A stretch of 64,000 nucleotides of DNA from Nymphaea colorata (Eukaryota > Streptophyta > Magnoliopsida > Nymphaeales > Nymphaeaceae), in assembly GCF_008831285.2 (NCBI RefSeq), contig NC_045140.1, positions 5,125,528-5,189,527 of the forward strand, in the 5' to 3' direction. Under the pieces are notes generated by a model. That model searched no databases, was not told the origin of the DNA, and saw only the letters and a list, made by a program, of their open reading frames with translations. Positions within the stretch are counted from its first letter, which is position 1. Each line of letters begins with the position of its first letter. This document shows positions 12,509 to 24,400 of the stretch, one piece after another. A program made the position numbers and the translations under genes.

Positions 12509-13312
12509 GGTACCTTCGTTTATACAAAATGCAAACATGGTCTGTAAGGGACCTTCGTGTATACAAAATGCAAACATGGTATGTAAGAAACCTTCGTGTA
12601 TACAAAATGCATACATGGTATGTAAGGGACCTTCGTGTATACAAAATGCATACATGGTATGTAAGAGACCTTCGTGTATACAAAATGCATACATGGTATG
12701 TAAGGGACCTTCGTGTATACAAAATGCATACATGGTATGTAAATAACCTTCGTGTAATAAAAATGCATACATGGTATGTAAGGGACCTTCGTGTATACAA
12801 AATGCATACATGGTATGTAAGGGACCTTCGTGTATACAAAATGCATACATGGTATGTAAGGGACATTCGTGTATACAAAATGCATACATGGTATGTAAGG
12901 GACCTTCGTGTATACAAAATGCATACATGGTATGTAAAGGACCTTCGTGTAATAAAAATACATACATGGTATGTAAGGGACCTTCGTGTATACAAAATGC
13001 ATATATGGTATGTAAGGGACTTTTGTGTATACAAAATGCATACATGGTATGTAAGGGACCTTCGTGTATACAAAATGCATACATGGTATGTAAGGGACCT
13101 TCGTGTATACAAAATGCATACATGGTATGTAAAGGACTTTCGTGTATACAAAATGCATACATGGTATGTAAGGCACCTTCGTGTATACAAAATGCATCAT
13201 GTAAGGTACCTTCGTTTATATAAAATGCAAACATGGTATGTAAGGGACCTTCGTTTATACAAAATATATATATGGTATGTAAGGGACCTTCGTTTATACA
13301 AAATGCATGTAG
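12509..13312. repeat. tandem array of a 39-bp unit, about 20.6 copies
   Basis: The unit can be written GTAAGGGACCTTCGTGTATA followed by CAAAATGCATACATGGTAT. I count about 21 units, mostly 39 bases long with a few substitutions each. Unit 18 is shortened by about 9 bases. Because 39 is divisible by three and the unit has few stops, long frames stay open in several frames on both strands (13-residue periods such as MVCKGPSCIQNAY). There is no start context, domain or splice pattern to suggest that it codes. Terminal units (1, 19, 20, 21) share CGTTTATA, and units 1, 2 and 19 share GCAAACATGG, while central units have CGTGTATA and GCATACATGG. Units 7 and 12 share a GTAATAAAAAT variant. Confidence 0.97.
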
Positions 13313-13319
13313 GATCACT

Positions 13320-15670
13320 AGAAGTCCGAAAACTTTATGTACTTTTCACTAACTAATTGAAACCTCCATCTTAGCTCTGCCACCTTGCTACTGGTTTGGA
13401 CAGTGGTTACATATATGCACAAATTGTTCAGTAAGAGGCAAACCTGTTAATAAGCAAAGCTTTCAATAATCAAACTTCCATGAAGCACCAAATTATTATT
13501 TAAACATGACAAGCCATTAACGTCATCAGATCATTCAACCCCTAGCAAAACCTGGGACGTTGAAATGCAGGTACCTACATTCACGGCATTTACAACATGC
13601 CGGTACATGTTTCCCCTGCCGCAAAAACCATGCACCTCACGGGTGCGAAGCGCATGACTTAAATGCGGTTCGCGCTGAGGCGTGCGCCTCAGACATGGCA
13701 TCCATTGTTGTAAAGCAGAGTTAGATGATAAAACATCAATAAGAGAGAAGAGGCAATAACTCGGTAGTTCAATTATTTTTATGTACAAAGAATGGTACAT
13801 AAATGGGAGATACATGATAACGTCCAGGCGTTATCGCATCCAAGAAAAAAGGAAACAAGATACTCACGCAACAGTTATGATCCTTGTGAGATACAACTAT
13901 GTATAGTCATTCTGTCACCTATCCAAGTCAGAAGTCAAAAGCCCAAGATCCAAAATCCTACAATCAAAATTCTGCTTTCGCATTCAAACTAGATCCAAGT
14001 CTCCGCCTTACATCCATTTTGGATCAAAATCCAAAGTTTAGATTCAAAACAAGGTATAAATGTCACTTCTTCATCCATTTCATCAATTTCAAATCCCAAT
14101 AAAATTTTTTGGATCTCGATCGGATCCAAATCCAACTTTTAGATCCATTTAGCATCCAAACCATTACTTTTGGATCCACTTATATTGCCTTCAAGTTGGC
14201 ACATCTTGTTTCTGTTTGAAGGTGTTACAGGCTCCTTCAAGCGAAAGCGCAAATGTTATTATTCTATTGCAGGTAGGAACTAGGAAGCATGTATTACATC
14301 ATGACACGACAAAGAAACGTTACATAATACGAGGCGTGTTGCATTCCGTATCAAATTTCCTTATAAAAACCAAGAAAAGTGCCGCTACCAAAATTAAGAA
14401 CAAAAATGAAAAGAAATACTGAAACGAGAATGCTTGAATTTTAGTTACATCTGTATTCAGAAACAAGAGAAACAACTAATCAGGTTCCTGATTCTATTGT
14501 TCAGCAAGTAGATCTTCCCACAGCTGCAACATATTTCTATGACTAGTAAATTTTTAGGACATTTCATATTTCATGTAGAAAGCCATCTGAGCTCCTCCGA
14601 ATCAATTTGCCCACAAACTTTGATCATGAATTCTTTGTTGAATTCATCCATTTCTTGATTTAGGATGAGCTTCTTTTATTCTTAGCCTTTCAGACTCACC
14701 CTTCATTCGCCTCTTTTTTTTTATAATCCTTCTCCCCATTTGTCATTTTCTTGGGGTCGTGCCTGGAAGGTGTAGTTTATATCCTCTTGGTGGTGCATTT
14801 GGGAGTAGAGCAACAACAGGAGGTCTTCAGGAGTACCTCCTCATCGCTGGATTCTGTGGCACGCTTTATGTAGGGAGATGTTTATTTTGCTATTCGACTA
14901 TGGCACCGATTTTTGTTTCCTTTAGAGTGACTTTGCGACTCCGTCTATCCACTCTCTCCCCATCACTCTTATTATGTTTTATTGTGTTGTTGTCTTCTAT
15001 ATTTCTTTTTTCTATTTTGTTTTTACAGTTTGTTTTTGTATCTAAGAAATTTCTTGTTCTCAAATTTTGTTACGCATTCCCATTTTATCGGAATCCATTT
15101 CTTTCTCCTACTCACTCCCCTGTTGTTACATTGGCGTGGTCGACATTTTAGAAGGAAATATTCAAATCAATGTTTGCTGTAGATTTTCATGGCCCGCGAT
15201 TTGAAATTTAAAACATTCATTTATGACTTATAAGGGACAAAAGGGCATATTTGAGTCAACAACACTGAAGAGTTTATACTTTCCAAAAGTTGGCAAGAGT
15301 AATAAGAAGTAGCGTTTGAAAAGAAACTGGATCAGCTTCCTCATGTCTAGACTTCAAGAACTGTACTCTTTGGATTTAAGTAGAAACGTGAAAAAGGGGT
15401 CACCTTGATAATTTGTTTCAAGAATTATCTATTTCAAGTAGTCAGTTTTCACATTGCCTTCTTCGACAAAACACTGACGCCGATGGAAGACATACAAGTA
15501 AGTAATAAAGGAATTAAGTAAGTTGAGGGGAAATTTCTAAAACAGTACTTAGAGAGAGAAAACGAGAGGGAGAGATTAGAGAGCCTTTTACTCACTAAGC
15601 CTCATATTTTAACTTTAAGCAATCATACATGAGCCATCAGATTTAAAATCTAAATGACTAAATGACCCAT
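13320..15670. other. intergenic, no gene seen
   Basis: No recognisable gene. 13920-14200 is rich in GATCCAAA/ATCCAAAT words, resembling the interior of the GGATTT-rich MITEs elsewhere in the window. 14920-15115 belongs to a dispersed repeat with a second copy near 55130-55300 (shared words TTTGTTTTTGTAT, AAATTTTGTTA and CATTTTATC). Confidence 0.5.
14920..15115 (+). repeat. dispersed repeat, copy 1
   Basis: Shares an ordered series of words with 55130-55300: CACTCTCTCC, then CTCTTAT/CACCTTAT, then TTTGTTTTTGTAT, then AAATTTTGTTA, then CATTTTATC. The two copies are diverged. Family unknown. Confidence 0.45.
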
Positions 15671-15675
15671 ATTCT

Positions 15676-16110
15676 TAGAGGTAAGGGGGTGCTGCTGGGG
15701 CTCCCCCTAACTAACATTGGCGATGTCCATGCTGTCGGCTAGCCCATGCTGCCGGTAGGGGTGAATACAAGTCGAGTTGAGCTCGAGTTCAGTCAGCTCG
15801 AGCTCGGCTATGTGTTGAGCTTGAACTCGACTTGATTAAGGTTCGACAAACTCATAGACTCCTTTGAATATATCGACTTGATTAAGCCTCAATAAACTCG
15901 ATTATGGCTCGAGTTCGACTTGAGAGTTACATGTTGAGCTTGAACTCAACTGGATTATTTGAACGAATTAACTCATGAACTCGAGCTTGACTCATTAAGC
16001 AAATGACTCGACTTGAACTCATTCATGTACGGAGTTTAACGAGTCGACTCGCTGTTCACCCCAAGCTACTGGCGACGGCAGGGGGAGCCCTAACAGCTCC
16101 CTTACCTCTA
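15676..16110. mobile_element. fold-back element interrupted by a hAT-like MITE
   Basis: The ends are imperfect inverted repeats of about 31 bases: TAGAGGTAAGGGGGTGCTGC continuing to CTCCCCCT at 15676-15708, and its reverse complement at 16080-16110 (AGGGGGAGCCC to CCTTACCTCTA). Without the inserted MITE the element would be about 120 bp, so it could form a short hairpin. Family unknown. Confidence 0.6.
15756..16064. mobile_element. hAT-like MITE with near-matching 8-bp target duplication
   Basis: The left end TAGGGGTGAA and the right end TTCACCCCAA are inverted repeats. The interior is rich in CGAGTTCGA/GAGCTTGAACTCGA words. Flanks GCTGCCGG (15748-15755) and GCTACTGG (16065-16072) match at 6 of 8 positions, as expected of an aged hAT target-site duplication. 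There is no coding capacity. Confidence 0.75.
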
Positions 16111-16197
16111 CCCATCATTGGTAGGGGTTGGCCTGCCATCACCAAAGAGACGGCATCGTCTCGATGCTGTTCAGCTGGCCTGCCAGTGATGCCAAGT

Positions 16198-16393
16198 GCA
16201 GGGGCGGAGCAAGGGGGGGCTGCCTAGACTATGGCTAGCCCCGAACTAGTTGGAAAAAAAATTATATTAGAAAAATAAAAAAAATTAGTTGTTCATTGTA
16301 TTTTTTTTTTACTTAGGTTCAGTTTGGTCATACCCAAATTTAAGATTGAATTATTTGGTTCATCCCTAAACGAAATCCTGGCTTTGCCCCTAG
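16198..16393 (-). mobile_element. GGCGGAGC-type non-autonomous element, copy A
   Basis: The left end AGGGGCGGAGCAAGG and the right end CCTGGCTTTGCCCCTA are near-inverted repeats. The interior shares GGTCATACCCAAAT with related copies at 46021-46185 (opposite strand) and 47555-47760. The 6-mer GCCAAG occurs just outside both ends. The superfamily is not certain. Confidence 0.6.
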
Positions 16394-16451
16394 CCAAGGA
16401 GACGTCGTCCTGTGCCTCCCATTGGAAGAGAGAGGGAGTTGTGGAAGAAAT

Positions 16452-16727
16452 TAGGCCTGGGCATTGGGCCGGGCCGGCCCGGCCCGATTGCGCCCGGGCT
16501 TGGGCGAAGAATTTCCCGGCCCGTTTAGACTAAAATTTTATTTTTTTATTTTTTTTGTTTTAAATATATATTTATTATTATTAAACATGTTTTATATTTT
16601 AAAATTTTATTTTATAATTAAAAAAATATTTTTAAATTTCAAATGGGCCGGGCCGAGACCCGAGCTATGGGGCCGGGCCCAAGCCAGACTCACCGGCCGG
16701 ATCGGGCCGGCCCGATGCGCACCCTTA
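16452..16727. mobile_element. hAT-like MITE with GGGCCGG-rich ends
   Basis: The left end TAGGCCTGGGCATTGGGCCG and the right end (reverse complement) TAAGGGTGCGCATCGGGCCG are terminal inverted repeats, with an AT-rich centre. The flanks GAAGAAAT (16444-16451) and GAAAAAAA (16728-16735) are compatible with a decayed 8-bp duplication. The GC-rich ends stand out sharply from the AT-rich surroundings. Confidence 0.72.
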
Positions 16728-16729
16728 GA

Positions 16730-19700
16730 AAAAAAGGGAGGGAGGATTGGACGAGAGAGATGAGTTTTGTGATCAATTCGATTTAAGATGGGACAGTTTA
16801 AGATCTGATGATGTCTTTTAATGTATAAAAAACTAGATTCCCATTCAAGAACTATATACATATATATTCACATCACATCTTAAATTTAGTTATTAACGAA
16901 AAAGGGTAATTCATTTGGACAGCCACTCGTGTACTAATGAATGAACATCATTGGGTTCTGATGCGGATTAATAAACTTTTTGTTTTGGCTATTTTGGTCA
17001 TTTTTACCACATTAGCTCCAAATAAATGAGTATGTGTGCGTGGTGGTTAATTGAATTACAATAGGTCTTTTTAACTGCCTAAATTTCGGAATCGAAAGGG
17101 GATTTTGATAATCTTATAGAGTTAAAAGAAATCATTGATTCTATTTTTTCTCTTACAGGGGGAGGGTTCTTCTATTTATTAAGTAGAAGTATTTTAGTAA
17201 TTCTGTGTCCATAACACTTGGTTTATTATAATTAGGAATTTTTCATAAGGGATCGAATTATGGTTTCAAAATTTTGATAAAGGACACAATATCATTTATC
17301 AAAATTTTTATATAAGATAAATAAAATTTTTAAAAATGTATATGTAATTTTTTTTTTTTAATCAGGGAGGCCTAAGCCCCCTGCACCCCAAGCGATAACA
17401 TATAACCAGCTCTGCCAATATTGTTTTTAGCAATATTGAAAAATTCAGTTTCTTATTAAACATTGTGAGGGATTTTAAAGGGTTTATAAAAGGAATCATT
17501 ACATAAATAGTTTTGGTTTCTAATATTTTTAAGATGGGGTCATTATATAAATAGTTCTCCTGATTTTTAACGGGCAGGTTGGGATCAGCTGAACCAATGG
17601 CTCGAGCCCAAAAGTGGGTTGGGTGGTTTCAATGTTACTACTTCATCATTTAATACAAAAATTAGATAGATTTAATGAACATTTTAAAAAGTGTTTCAGA
17701 TGCATAGACTGTTACTATTCTTAAATAGCCTCTCAATTTTTTAACATTTATTAAAAAACTCATAATTTTATTGACAGTAAGTTAATGGTAATGTTTTTAT
17801 TCAGTGGCGAAAGAGCGCTCATTCACCAACCTGAAACCTCTACAAATAAAAGATAGATAATTTACATATAGCAAAAGGGGATTAATATTATTTGAAATAG
17901 TCAAAGAAGCTAAATAAAATATGCTAATTAAGTATGAAATTTGTCTATACTAAGTGTAATTCTGTCGTTTTAGCTCACCAACCACACTTGTGTTATCCAA
18001 AAGCATTTTGGTATGTTTCGAAGTTTTTTAATTGAATCAATAACTTTGTTGACTCTAAGTTCAAAGAATATGTCATTTCTTTATTCCGAATGGTAGTGTA
18101 TTGACCTCGACAAACTTATGGTTTGGGTCCTCACATTTAGTAAAATTCTGGTAACGTGCTCGTACTTTTCAAGAACAGATTTTTGTAAACACCGGTCTCT
18201 TTCTCATGAATTGGTAAAAAATAGTTTTAGAAAATAAAAAATAATATATTAATAATTAATTTAAAAAATAGAAGCTCTTAAAATATTAAAATTGTTTTTA
18301 AAAAATAATCGATAATATGAAATAAATGACTAAAAAAATATATTTTTTTAAATGTTAAAAGAATATTAGTAACACCGGCAAAGATAAGAGTTCGGTATAC
18401 TAATTGCATGTTGCCCTAAAAAAAACATCCGCCGCAATGTCTTTCAAAAACTGCCGTTTGTCATTCAATCACATTCTTATAATTTTTTTGTTAAGTTTTT
18501 CTTTATTTTGAAAAATGGTAAAAAATGAGTTTTTCTAACTGCAGTCAAAAGCAGCCTGAGCAATTTTCGCCTCTGCCCTAAAATGTCCTCCTAAAACATG
18601 GAAGATGTTTTTTTTAAACATCTTGGCAAATATAGTTATTTCAAAGAAAATATCTATTTGTTAATTTAAAAGAAAAAAAAAACTTTTATGTGCCCAAAAG
18701 TTTTTCTTATAATTTTAAAAATGACAATTTTTTACAATTTTTTTAACAAAATAATATACTTCTCATAAAAACCTGTCCAATAAGAGTATGAAATAAGCCT
18801 GTCTAAAAAGATAGAAGAAAAAGTAATTATGTAATAGATGGCACGCAGGAAAAAGTTGCGCCCAACGTTTTGTCCCTCATCTTAGCAGAAGCTCATTTTC
18901 AACCCTTATTTGACTTTTATTAAGAGTAAGGCTCTTATTAAAAATTTACAAAAATAAGCCCTCCTTTTAGAATATGTGCAAAAGGTGACCCGCCCCCAAA
19001 AAAATAAAAATGTGTTAATTTAAAAGTCGTGATGTGTTTCCCTTCATGTTTGGAAAGGAAGACCACCTTAACAACCAAAAGCACAAAAAAATATGAATAT
19101 AAAAAAGGGCCCACATGATCTTTAATGGTGACTAAAATCTACTAGTCAAAGGATTCTCAATTTAATCAAATTAGTGCAAAAAAGGTATAAAATATCAATC
19201 AATGGTCACTAATGACAATTAGTTCGGAAAGCGAAAGAAGCAACAAGGGTTTCACGTGAGACCACATGAAAAAAGTAGAGGGTGAAAAAGTAATGAACGG
19301 TAGATTTTTTTTCTAAATCCTAATAATGAATTAGAACCTCAAACACATTATCTACCGTTATATATTTCATCATGTCGTCAGTTAATTATAATATTCAACC
19401 ATCGCAAATGGAATGCCATGACACGTAAGTCGCTTTCATTGAAACCAATGTCACTTGCAATGAAAAATTAAAAGTTTGAGTTTTGAATAAATTTTAAAGA
19501 ACATAATACTTTCAAAAAATGAAGAAAAAATTACTAAGAAATGTTGGAATTGATGTAAATGAAGATGGTAACCTTCAAACAAATGGAAAGAACTGCTAAT
19601 AGTTAGTAACAAAGGTTAACTAATTAAAAGAACTAGTAAAAGAACACCAACTGAATCAGTTCTCCCTCCCAGTATGATCTTTTTTCATCGATTTGGAGGT

Positions 19701-21250
19701 AATTCGGTATGAGTCGAGTTCAAACCCAACCGAGCCACTTTGAACTGAATCGACTCTAGTAAGCCTATGTTCTCTAGACTTAATCGATTTAGTCGAACTG
19801 AAATGGGTCAAGCCGAGTCGAGCCTAATCGAGTCGAGCATAAGCTCCGATTGAACAACAAGTACTCATCTCTTGATGCGGCACCAAATCTAGTAAACTAA
19901 ACAGTAACAAAAGTGTTTTGTTTTTATGAGATTTTATGTAAAACATAAAGTGGTGGTGTACTCCACGTCTTAAAAAGCCTCCTTTTGTTGCTTAATGCAT
20001 TGCTTAGTTGTTACTTGTTGGACTGTTTCACTTGACGGAAGGTAAAGCGTGGCTTCAACTCAGGACAGCCCACTTTTTGAACGTCTTTTTCTTCTTTTAA
20101 AAATTTGAACCACAATATTTTTCTTTTGTTTTGTTTTTGGGCCATTGGTAATCTATTTATTCGGGCATTTGTTATAGTTTGTCGCTCAAAAGAATAATGC
20201 ATTAGAGATCTCTAAGTGGTGACGATGATCACGAGAATCGAACCTTTAACCTTTTCAAAATATATGAGCTGCTGCTTGCTACCTATCCCCATTAGACCAC
20301 ACAGCCATTTGGTTTTATTGTTTTACCTCCATTTGTCAAATGAGATTAAAAAAAAAAAGTCAATTTATCAAATTGAAGTCAAGTAAGATTCGTTTCACCA
20401 ACCAAATTTAAGGAATTATGTATCATTTTATTTTTCAAAATTTACAGAGGTCATAAAATTACTTTTTAGACATATACTATTTATCTTCTATCAATTGATT
20501 TATATCTACAAATTCACAAAATAATAACTTGGTCATTCAATTTCTAATATATATATATATATATAAGTAAAAATCCTACGACCCAACAACAACCCACCTC
20601 ATATCAAATCAGAGGCGTAGCAAAAAAATTCAATAAAAAAAAGCACTAATTACATAATTTAAGATTTTTAAGGAGCACTTGTATGTAAACTTAAAAAAAC
20701 AACTTTACAAATTTCAATGTAAAATAATCATCTTTTGTGAGTCCGTGTGGGCAATTTGCCCACACTATGCCTAAACCTCCCTGTATCAAACCTTCCGGTC
20801 TTTCTCGACATATATAACAATTCCTTATGAAAAGGGAACACAAAATCTCGGAAATTGTGAATTCTTTAAAAATGCATTTCTCGAAACACATGGGCAGGTT
20901 TCACAGGTGTGAGAAAACGGAATCACATGTCGACTGGTGAAAAAGAGCATCATGCGGAGAGGGGCATTATGGTAATCTTCTTTGTAACGAGAAACACGCT
21001 GGAATTAGAGCAGGCCAACTCGGATGTTCTTATTTTTTGATAATAAAATCTTTTTTATTTTATTTTATAAAATTATAATTAAATTAAAATAGTGGAAGGG
21101 GTTAGGAAAACTGTTGCGATTCTTCGTCTCGGACGGTTGATGAACTTATGGCGGTAATTACGAAAAAAAAGGAAGACAAAAAAAAAAAAGGGCTCTTCCT
21201 GTCTTCCCGCACCCTCCTCTCTGGAGTTTTTCGCACGCTTCTTCCGCACG
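16730..21250. other. long AT-rich intergenic stretch, no gene seen
   Basis: About 4.5 kb of very AT-rich sequence without a convincing reading frame. 19690-19860 has GTCGAGTTCAAACCC-type words like the hAT MITE at 15.8 kb, but no defined ends. A SINE-like piece lies at 20193-20310. A sequence resembling the GGCGGAGC family (CTGCACCCCAAGC) is near 17380. Confidence 0.5.
20193..20310 (-). mobile_element. tRNA-related SINE-like fragment
   Basis: On the minus strand an A-box-like TGGTCTAATGGGG (plus positions 20287-20299) is followed about 40 bases later by a B-box-like GGTTCGATTCTC (20233-20244). This is the RNA polymerase III promoter layout of tRNAs. There is no cloverleaf, so it is more likely SINE-derived than a tRNA gene. 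Confidence 0.5.
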
Positions 21251-21469
21251 CTTGGTTTCTGGATCGCGCTCTCTCTCTCTCCAGATTCTTCCCTTTTTTG
21301 GTATTCTCTTAGATTTCCTTATCGGCGTCTCTGTTTCTCTGTCTCCCTCTCTCTCCCTGAGTTGCGGGCCTTGGTTCGGTTGTCTTTTGGTGTACTGGGT
21401 GGTGTATTTGATTCTGGGGGCCGAATTTTGGGGAATTGGGGAGTAGGGTTTTGTTGGGGGGTCGTCCAG

Positions 21470-24400
21470 ATGATGTCGGGATCGACGACGGCGACGGATG
21501 CGTCGTCGGAACAGGAGACGGACGAGTCGGATTCCGGATTCGTGGAGGTTGATCCTTCGGGACGGTATGGACGGGTCAGTTTTGCTTTCTTTTTTTTCTT
21601 TTCCTTCAATTTCATGCTCTGTTTTTTCTCTGCGATGAACCGTTTCAATTGGTACGCAACGAGGTTTATCTCTTTCCATGGTGTTGAATTTGTGCAATGA
21701 GATTGGCATTCGGTTCGGTTGGTGGCGTTGTTTCTCAGCTGTGTCTTATTTCTCTTCGTGGAATCACTGGGTTGGTGATCGTTCTGAATTCAGAATTTGC
21801 TGCTAGAATTCAGAATTTCGCGTATTTTCAATGCATTTTTATGATAATTGCCAATGTGGAATTCCGAACGTCCAGTCTGAGTTATTATAGTTTTTTCGTT
21901 TTCTTTTACAGTACAAGGAAGTGTTGGGCAAGGGGGCCTTTAAGACAGTGTATCCTTTTACCCACCGCCTTTTTCTTTTCTTCAAATTTTGAAGTAGTTT
22001 TCTTTTCAATTCCGTTTCACTCGATCAGGAGATCTTTTGGTTGATTATAGATGGATCATTCCGTATTTCCTTGATTGGATATGTATTTTAGTTACAAAGC
22101 ATTCGATGAATTGGAGGGAATTGAGGTTGCGTGGAACCAGATTAAGGTGACGGACGTCCTGCGGAGCTCAGACAACCTTGAGCGCCTCTATTCAGAAGTG
22201 CATTTGCTCAAGACGCTGAAGCACAAGAACATCATCAAGTTCTATGCGTCATGGGTCGATACGAAGATGGATACCATCAACTTCATCACTGAGGTTTTCA
22301 CATCGGGCACATTGAGGCAGTGAGTGTTCTTTCCTCCCCACGACATTATCATTTGGTCACGTTTGTGTATAAGATAAATACACAGCTCTATTTTTTATCT
22401 GATATCGGATGGTTATGTTTTTGTTCTGGGCATTGTTTGGGAAATGTTGATGCCAACCCCGTCTTTGTTACGCCTATGCCATGTTGCCTGGACACAGACA
22501 CGAGTGTTGGTATTAGACACTTTACGTGAGTGTCGGACAACAAAGCTTAGAAAGGTAGACACACACACGCACACACGCATATTGTTTAGTAGACTACATC
22601 CATTTATTATCTATCCAAAAAGGGGAAAAAGAGGAGTAGCACCACAACCGCTTCCTTTCGCTTTTCCTTATTGGATATAAACGCCTCATTTTCTATCAAA
22701 TGAAGGAACCGGAGGCAACCATTAACAAGTGTCCAGGAGTGCCCATCCCATTGTCAAAGTTTTGGGCGATGAGACCTCATCCTTATAAAAGTGTCCATGT
22801 AACACAGCTGCTAAGCTTCAGAAAATGCATCGAACACACCCCATATATGCAAAAATTTGTTTACTGATATGTGCATTTATCTATGTCCACATGTGCAAAA
22901 TAGCAGGTTATTTGTTGCTACGGTACATGAAATGTTGAACCGGGTGAAAACTTTGCTTCACTATATCTGTTTTATTCCATCCATTTTCAAACACGGAACA
23001 ATTTTTTTTTAAAAAATGTGAGGTCGAGAGGTACTTTGTGGTGCCAACAACTCCTTCCTTCATATATGGATCAAAAGATTGTGGTCATTAATTGATAAGA
23101 AAAGATGAAAATAGTACAACAAAAGCATGTGTTCTGCTCATTAACAGACACATCAAAGTTGAATTACTTTGGTAAATTTTGATTAGTCTCTATTTTCTCA
23201 ACTTTTTGCACATATATTCTTCGGTTCTATTTCAGCCATTACATTGTCATTGTTAGATGTATGAAAAGCAACACATCTTGCTCCACTTGTAAAATATTGT
23301 TGCATATATGTTATATTTACTAACATATGTTATGTTTATTTTTATTGGATCCTGATTAAGAATGAGAAGATTAACCCAAGTTCCTGGTTCAGATCAATGA
23401 ACATGTTATGTTTATTGAAATCTTTTAGTTAGTAAATATGTTATATTTATTGCAATGTGATCCTGACCAGGAATGAGAAGAGAAATCCAACTACTTCTTG
23501 CTTTTTCCTATCAAAACTTTTTGTTTGTTTTAAAATATGGTCCCTAATCCAGGGACCTTGAATGATGAACTGCATACATTGTTAAAGGTTATAACACAGT
23601 CCTATTGTCTGTTATTGATTTCTAGGTATCGGAAGAAGCATAAGCATGTAGACTTGAGAGCATTGAAGAATTGGTCAAGACAAATCTTGAGTGGACTTAC
23701 TTATCTTCACAGCCACGACCCACCTGTTATTCATCGGGACTTGAAGTGTGATAACATATTTGTAAATGGAAACCAAGGAGAAGTCAAAATAGGTGATCTT
23801 GGATTGGCTGCTATCCTTCGTCAGGCTCATGCTGCTCACAGTGTGATTGGTAAGCCAATGATTGCCCATTTTCTTCTGAATTTTCATGTCTCAACTCCAT
23901 TTTGTTAGGTGGCTTTTAAGTTTTAGCTTTTCTATGAAGTGGAAGCTCCAGCTTTTTCTATTTTTGCAAATTCAGATTTCTCACACAACTCCTTAGATCT
24001 TAATTGTTTTCACAGGAACTCCTGAATTCATGGCGCCAGAACTTTATGAAGAAGAATATAATGAGCTTGTTGACATCTATGCATTTGGAATGTGCTTGTT
24101 GGAGTTGGTTACATTTGAATACCCATATAATGAGTGTACAAATGCTGCTCAGATATACAAGAAAGTGACTTCAGTAAGCACTTAAAACAATTTCAATGAG
24201 CTTTATATTTACCTGTTGCTGATCTTAGTTCCTTTCTTGCATCATTGACTTGTCACTCTGGTAACCTAATGGTTTTTCTGTAGGGAATTAAACCTGCATC
24301 ATTGAACAAGGTTAAAGATCCTGGGGTGAAACAGTTCATAGAAAAATGTATAGCAGATGTTTCACAGAGATTGCCTGCCAGTGAACTGCTAAAGGACCCG

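Noticed and set aside
12509-13312. CRISPR-like array
   Set aside because: Units are contiguous with no unique spacers, and the surrounding DNA is plant nuclear.
12477-13356. Five long overlapping frames (150-290 residues) on both strands
   Set aside because: All are products of the 39-bp repeat, whose length is a multiple of three and which has few stops. There is no domain, splice context or codon signal.
13920-14200. Complete MITE with GATCCAAA words
   Set aside because: The interior resembles the GGATTT families, but no inverted ends could be placed.
20193-20310. tRNA gene
   Set aside because: A-box and B-box words are present, but no acceptor or anticodon stem can be formed; SINE-derived is more likely. 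The same holds for the pieces at 32090, 49735, 55857 and 59256.
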